64,000 nt of DNA from Streptomyces antarcticus. Lineage in GTDB: Bacteria > Actinomycetota > Actinomycetes > Streptomycetales > Streptomycetaceae. This document shows, one piece after another, positions 60,259 through 64,000 of this stretch. How positions within the stretch are numbered: position 1 is the stretch's first letter; every line of letters starts with the position of its first letter. The stretch spans positions 1 to 64,000 of the forward strand of contig NZ_JAPNLM010000012.1 in NCBI RefSeq assembly GCF_026627255.1. Reading direction: 5' to 3'. Made by a program: the position numbers and the translations under genes. The notes under the pieces were generated by a model. It was given only the letters and a program-made list of their open reading frames with translations. It was not told where the DNA came from and did not search any database.

Positions 60259-61164
60259 TCAGCCCGCGGCGACGGTGAGCGGCGCCCAGCGCCGGGTCCA
60301 GTCACCGGGCAAGCCGGGGATGTCGCGGGTCATGACGGCATTGAAGGCCACGGATTCCAGGCCGCGTTCCTTCAGCCAGCCGAGGAACTCCTGGTGCCGT
60401 ACGTCGACATCGGTGCGCAGCGGTCGGTCGGTACCCGTGGCCAATGCGGTGACCAGGGCTTGGGCGGTGCCGGTGTCACGGGCGATCAGCGGGCCGATGA
60501 CGTGGGTCTCCATGTTGGGCCATGCCGCGGCGTAGCCGCTGAGCGTGCCGTCGGTGTCCTCGGCTACGACCAGGCGGTCCGCGAAGGCCGGCAGCCGGGT
60601 GATCATGTGCGTGCGGTCGGTGCCGAAGACCTCGGCGTCCAGGCGCAGGATGCGCGAGAGGTCCTCGGCGCGCGCCGGACGGACGCTGGGGGCGCCCGAC
60701 GGGCCGGGAGCATCCTCGTGCCGGAAGGTCCCGCGGAGCATCTCGGCGCGGCCCGTGGTGTCGAAGCCGAGCTCCTCGTAGAGGGGGCGGCCGAAAGGGG
60801 TGGCGTGCAGGGTGAGCGGCACGCCCTTGAATACGTCGTCACACACGTGCTTCATCAGGTGGCGGCCCAGCCCCCGGCGGGCGTAGCGGCCGGCGACGAG
60901 GACCATCCCGACGGCGGCGAGTTCCGGTTGCCCGTTCGCGTGGCCGTACCCGGTGACGACGCAGGCGGCGGCGAGCCCCTGCCCGTCCGGGGCATCGACG
61001 CCGTAGCCCTTCCCGGCCGCGAGCAGCAGTCTCCACTTGTGGTCCTCGCGGGGCCAGCCGCGATCCTCGGACAGGTCGGTGCACCGGCGGAGGTCGTCCC
61101 CGGTCAGCGCTCGGATCGGTAGATCGGTGAGATGTGGTGGTGTCACCGACTCAGACTGGATCAT
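60259..61164 (-). CDS. GNAT family N-acetyltransferase (two-lobed)
   Basis: 301 aa. The N-terminal half has the acetyl-CoA-binding VAGRYARRGLGRHLMKHV and PLYEELGFDTTGRAE; the C-terminal half repeats a weaker GNAT-like fold (VRPARAEDLSRILRLDAEVF). Similar tandem-fold proteins exist in streptomycetes; the substrate is unknown. It starts 35 bp from a parS site. Confidence 0.86.
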   Translation of the reverse strand: MIQSESVTPPHLTDLPIRALTGDDLRRCTDLSEDRGWPREDHKWRLLLAAGKGYGVDAPDGQGLAAACVVTGYGHANGQPELAAVGMVLVAGRYARRGLGRHLMKHVCDDVFKGVPLTLHATPFGRPLYEELGFDTTGRAEMLRGTFRHEDAPGPSGAPSVRPARAEDLSRILRLDAEVFGTDRTHMITRLPAFADRLVVAEDTDGTLSGYAAAWPNMETHVIGPLIARDTGTAQALVTALATGTDRPLRTDVDVRHQEFLGWLKERGLESVAFNAVMTRDIPGLPGDWTRRWAPLTVAAG

Positions 61165-61199
61165 CAGTCGCCGACCGTCCAGAGGATTCGTGAGGTCGG

Positions 61200-61215
61200 T
61201 GTTTCACGTGAAACA
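61200..61215. promoter_or_regulatory. parS: parS site
   Basis: Exact TGTTTCACGTGAAACA in the divergent gap between a GNAT and a HAD gene, with a half site TGTTTCACGGGAAT at 61219. Confidence 0.97.
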
Positions 61216-61249
61216 CGCTGTTTCACGGGAATCGGAACGGCTAATCTCG

Positions 61250-61906
61250 ATGGTCATGACCACCCTGCACCTCTTCGACCTCGACGGAACCCTGATGTAC
61301 GGATCCGCGGCGCCGGTCGAGATCTCCCGTCAGCTCGGGGTGAGTGCCGAGATCGCGGAACTGGAGCGGGCCTTCGGCGCACGGGAGATCGGACCGCACG
61401 ACTTCTCGGTGGCCGCTCATGCGCTGTGGGCCGGGTTGACGCCCGCGCACGTCCGGGCGGCGTTCGACGGGGCCCCCTGGCTGGCCGGCATCCGGGACGT
61501 GTGGCGCGAGATCCGGGAACGCGGCGACTACTGCGCGGTCATCTCGCTGTCCCCCTCCTTCTTCGTCGAGCTCCTGCTGGAGTGGGGCGCGCATGCCGCG
61601 CACGGCTCCGTCTTCCCCGAGGTGCCGTTCACCCGGCCCGTGGAGGTGGCCGGCATCCTCACCCCCGAGGCCAAGGTCACCGTCGCGGACCGGCTGTGCA
61701 CCCGGTTCGGCGTGACCCGGGGCGACTGCGTCGCGTACGGGGATTCGATTACCGATTCCGTGCTCTTCGAGGTGGTTCCGGTCTCGGTGGCGGTCAATGC
61801 GCGGCCCTATCTCGCGGAGCGCGCGACCCATGTCTACGAGGGCAGGGACCTCCGGGAGGCGTACCAGCTTGTAGGGGTGGCACGCCCGGGAGTTGAGGCA
61901 TCTTAA
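61250..61906 (+). CDS. HAD family hydrolase
   Basis: 218 aa (ATG 61256 is an alternative start). HAD motif I LFDLDGTLMYG (DxDGT), and motif IV GDSITDSVLFE near residue 163, fit a small-molecule phosphatase of the SerB-like type. The residue after the nucleophile pattern is normal. The substrate is unknown. Confidence 0.88.
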   Translation: MVMTTLHLFDLDGTLMYGSAAPVEISRQLGVSAEIAELERAFGAREIGPHDFSVAAHALWAGLTPAHVRAAFDGAPWLAGIRDVWREIRERGDYCAVISLSPSFFVELLLEWGAHAAHGSVFPEVPFTRPVEVAGILTPEAKVTVADRLCTRFGVTRGDCVAYGDSITDSVLFEVVPVSVAVNARPYLAERATHVYEGRDLREAYQLVGVARPGVEAS

Positions 61907-62048
61907 GGGGATAGTGGGCTCGAAACGCAGATTTTCCGCATTTCCCCGCAGGGCTCAAGGTCGGCTGGCACGCTGTGAATCCCGGAACCACGGATGCACA
62001 GCCCGTGGCGTGTGCAGACCGACCGAGATGCTCGAAGCGAGGCACCGC

Positions 62049-63230
62049 ATGGACGCTCCGCCCACCAGATCGGCCAGACGGGAGACGGCCCCGATACCCT
62101 CCGGGACCGGTACGGCCGAGCCCTCGTCGGATGCCGTGCTCATCCGCAGGACCCTCGGGGAGATCGGACCCGTCGCCGACAAGGTGACCTCATACTTCTA
62201 CGCCCTGGTGTTCATAGGGCACCCGGAGCTGCGGAGCCTCTTCCCCGTGGCCATGGACGTACAGCGCGACCGGTTGCTGAAGGCGCTGCTGACGGCCGCC
62301 GAGCACATCGACAACCCGGACGTACTCGTCCCGTACCTGCGCGCGCTGGGCGCCGGTCACCGCAAGTACGGCACGATGCCCGGCCACTACCCGGCGGTGG
62401 GCGAGGCCCTCGTCGGGGCGCTGGCCCGATACGCGGAGGCGACGTGGGGGCCGGAGGCGGAGGCCGCCTGGGTCCGGGCGTACACCGCGATCTCCCAGAT
62501 CATGATCGACGCGGCGGCCGAAGACGCGGCCCCGGCCTGGTGGCACGCCGAGGTGGTCTCCCACGATCTGCGTACCCCGGACATCGCGGTGCTGACGGTC
62601 CGCCCCGACCAGCCGTACGCCTTCCTGGCGGGCCAGTACACAAGCCTGGAGACCCCGTGGTGGCCGCGGGTGTGGCGGCACTACTCCTTCGCCTCGGCGC
62701 CGCGGGCGGACGGGCTGCTCTCCTTCCACGTCAAGGCCATCCCCGCGGGCTGGGTCTCCAATGCGCTGGTACGCCATGCCCGCCCGGGCGACGTACTGCG
62801 CCTCGGGCCGCCGTCCGGGTCGATGGTGGTCGACCACACCACGGACAACGGGATGCTCTGCCTGGGCGGCGGAACCGGAATCGCGCCGATCAAGGCGCTG
62901 ATCGAGGACGTGGCCGAGCACGGCGAACGGCGTCCGGTGGAGGTGTTCTTCGGCGCGCGCAGCGACAGCGACCTGTACGACAAGGACACGTTGCTGGGCC
63001 TGCAGCGTTCCCACCCGTGGTTGTCGGTGCGCCCGGTGGTCGGCGACGGGCTGGCCGGGCAGCTTCCGCAGGCGGTCGGCCCGCACGGGCCGTGGAGCTC
63101 GTACGACGCCTTCGTGTCGGGCCCTCCCGCGATGATTCGCAGCGGAGTCGACGAACTCAAGCGGATCGGGATCCCCGACGAGCGGATCCGCCACGACGCG
63201 GTGGAGGAACTGGCCGGTGTCGCCGGCTGA
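62049..63230 (+). CDS. Flavohaemoglobin-like globin with FAD/NAD reductase domain
   Basis: 393 aa from ATG 62049, which has GCGAGG upstream. Residues about 25-150 are a globin (SYFYALVFIGHPELRSLFPV with the B10-type Tyr, and proximal His in LGAGHRKYG). Residues 160-393 are an NO-dioxygenase-type reductase: RHYSFAS for FAD and LGGGTGIAPIKAL for NAD. The family oxidises NO to nitrate. The N-terminal 25 residues are a low-complexity extension. Confidence 0.9.
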   Translation: MDAPPTRSARRETAPIPSGTGTAEPSSDAVLIRRTLGEIGPVADKVTSYFYALVFIGHPELRSLFPVAMDVQRDRLLKALLTAAEHIDNPDVLVPYLRALGAGHRKYGTMPGHYPAVGEALVGALARYAEATWGPEAEAAWVRAYTAISQIMIDAAAEDAAPAWWHAEVVSHDLRTPDIAVLTVRPDQPYAFLAGQYTSLETPWWPRVWRHYSFASAPRADGLLSFHVKAIPAGWVSNALVRHARPGDVLRLGPPSGSMVVDHTTDNGMLCLGGGTGIAPIKALIEDVAEHGERRPVEVFFGARSDSDLYDKDTLLGLQRSHPWLSVRPVVGDGLAGQLPQAVGPHGPWSSYDAFVSGPPAMIRSGVDELKRIGIPDERIRHDAVEELAGVAG

Positions 63231-63256
63231 GAGCGGCGGGGAGTCCGCCGGTCTCA

Positions 63257-63316
63257 GCCGGCGACCTGAGCGGCCGGCCGGTGACGCGAGAGGCCGGCCG
63301 GCGACGTAAGCGGTCA
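63257..63316. repeat. 20-bp intergenic tandem repeat, three copies
   Basis: GCCGGCGACCTGAGCGGCCG (63257), GCCGGTGACGCGAGAGGCCG (63277) and GCCGGCGACGTAAGCGGTCA (63297), in the gap between the flavohaemoglobin and Nudix genes. No start or stop codon significance. Confidence 0.8.
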
Positions 63317-63333
63317 GCCGGGTGGGGTGGAGG

Positions 63334-63831
63334 TCAGCCCAGGTCGGCGGCGTGCATGGCGCGTACGCCCTCGATGTTGCCGTCAAGGTAGTGCCGGAGG
63401 GACAGCGGGACGAGATGGACGGCTGCGATGCCGACCCGGCTGAAGGGCACGCGGACGATCTCGTATTCGCCCGCGGGTTCGTCGATCTCGGGGCCGTGCC
63501 GTTGGCTGGGGTCCATCGATTCGAGGTGGCAGACGAAGAAGTGCTGCACCTTCACGCCGGTCACTCCACGCTCGGCGATGTGCTCGACCGTGTCGACGAA
63601 GCAGGGCACCACATCGATGATCTTCGCGCCGAGTTCTTCGTGTACCTCTCGGTGGAGGGCGTCGACGACGGTGGCGTCCGAGGGTTCGACTCCCCCGCCG
63701 GGGGTGAGCCAGTACGGATCGACGCCGGGCTTGGTGCGCTTGATGAGGATCAGGTCGTCACCGTCGAGCAGGATCGCGCGGGCGGTGCGTTTGACCACGG
63801 GACGTTCGGTCATGGGAGAAGAGTGGCCCAT
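63334..63831 (-). CDS. Nudix hydrolase
   Basis: 165 aa from ATG 63831 (ATG 63813 gives MTERPVVKRTARA). Nudix box GGGVEPSDATVVDALHREVH, continuing EELGA (G-x5-E-x7-REVHEEL-G), catalyses cleavage of nucleoside diphosphate derivatives; the substrate is unknown. The start is uncertain because no strong ribosome site is visible. Confidence 0.88.
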   Translation of the reverse strand: MGHSSPMTERPVVKRTARAILLDGDDLILIKRTKPGVDPYWLTPGGGVEPSDATVVDALHREVHEELGAKIIDVVPCFVDTVEHIAERGVTGVKVQHFFVCHLESMDPSQRHGPEIDEPAGEYEIVRVPFSRVGIAAVHLVPLSLRHYLDGNIEGVRAMHAADLG

Positions 63832-63873
63832 GGCTCCGCTTCTGAAACGCGCCACGGCCGGATCAATGCGCGC

Positions 63874-64000
63874 TCACCAGCGTGCGGCGGCGTGCAGCAG
63901 GCTGTCGTGGGCCCGCGCGAGGTGGGCGAGGGCGAGGCTGCCGGCCCGCACGACCAGGAACCAGGTGCGCAGCGGAGGGAGCGCGGGCTCGGGCAGGGCC
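63874..64000 (-). CDS. Unidentified gene, 3' end only
   Basis: Minus-strand frame entering from the right edge and ending in TGA at 63874-63876. The 41 visible residues end LALAHLARAHDSLLHAAARW. Coding-like and helical, but too short to assign. Confidence 0.55.
   Translation of the reverse strand, partial: ALPEPALPPLRTWFLVVRAGSLALAHLARAHDSLLHAAARW

Noticed and set aside
61219..61234. Second parS at 61219
   Set aside because: Only the left half (TGTTTCACG) matches; the right half has diverged, so it is at best a half-site.
63680..63702. GGGTTCGACTCCCCC, another T-arm look-alike
   Set aside because: Within the Nudix gene; no tRNA fold around it.

Overview
The window is from the core of a linear Streptomyces chromosome, centred on oriC. 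The evidence is very high GC, GTG starts, the DnaA-box-rich origin between dnaN and dnaA, many parS sites close to TGTTTCACGTGAAACA, and the conserved actinobacterial gene order from gyrB through dnaN, oriC, dnaA, rpmH, rnpA, yidC, parAB, trxBA, sigM, murJ, ino1, rpsF, ssb and dnaB. No tRNA, rRNA or CRISPR array was seen.

Layout. 1-8231: replication genes on the minus strand (gyrB 5' part, a DciA-like gene, recF, gnd, dnaN), then oriC (5607-6470) and dnaA. 8387-14322: plus-strand block rpmH-rnpA-yidD-yidC-jag-rsmG-parA-parB. 14442-20440: a GNAT gene, trxA/trxB, the SigM sigma factor with its membrane anti-sigma factor, and a membrane pseudokinase. 20489-26603: the lipid II flippase murJ, a large DUF6049-type secreted membrane protein, and a CCA-adding/poly(A) polymerase family gene. 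26673-36929: an MFS transporter, ino1 with a PadR regulator, a class A penicillin-binding protein, a GT87 membrane glycosyltransferase, an alanine-racemase-like gene, femX and a small membrane protein. 37181-42314: rpsF-ssb-rpsR-rplI, a MATE transporter, and dnaB preceded by a second cluster of DnaA boxes.

The accessory region is 42323-57126, immediately downstream of dnaB. A Tn7-like transposon (42323-56046) begins 8 bp after the dnaB stop codon. Its ends read TGTAGG...CCTACA and carry repeated about 18-bp presumptive TnsB sites. It encodes TnsA-, TnsB- and TnsC-like proteins and a very large TniQ/TnsD-like protein that appears fused to a LysR-type winged helix, in one overlapping operon. 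Its cargo is a type I restriction-modification operon (hsdM, hsdS, hsdR plus a small YgjP-like metallopeptidase). The HsdM carries an N-terminal XRE-type HTH, and a perfect palindrome lies in its presumed promoter. Abutting it is a second, 0.92-kb mini-element (56051-56973) with the same end architecture but a different repeat core and one small cargo gene. A third, decayed right end lies at 57102-57126. I read this as a stack of Tn7-like insertions at a dnaB-linked attachment site. The dnaB targeting, the fusion and the stacking are inferences from this sequence alone.

57132-64000: core or variable chromosomal genes (serine hydrolase, AlkZ/HTH_42-type protein, two GNATs, HAD hydrolase, flavohaemoglobin-like protein, Nudix hydrolase, and the 3' end of an unidentified gene). 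How the core parts work together: oriC/DnaA/DnaN/DnaB/SSB start and run replication; ParAB with at least eleven parS sites segregate the origin; MurJ, the PBP, FemX, the racemase-like protein and the pseudokinase act in cell-wall assembly.
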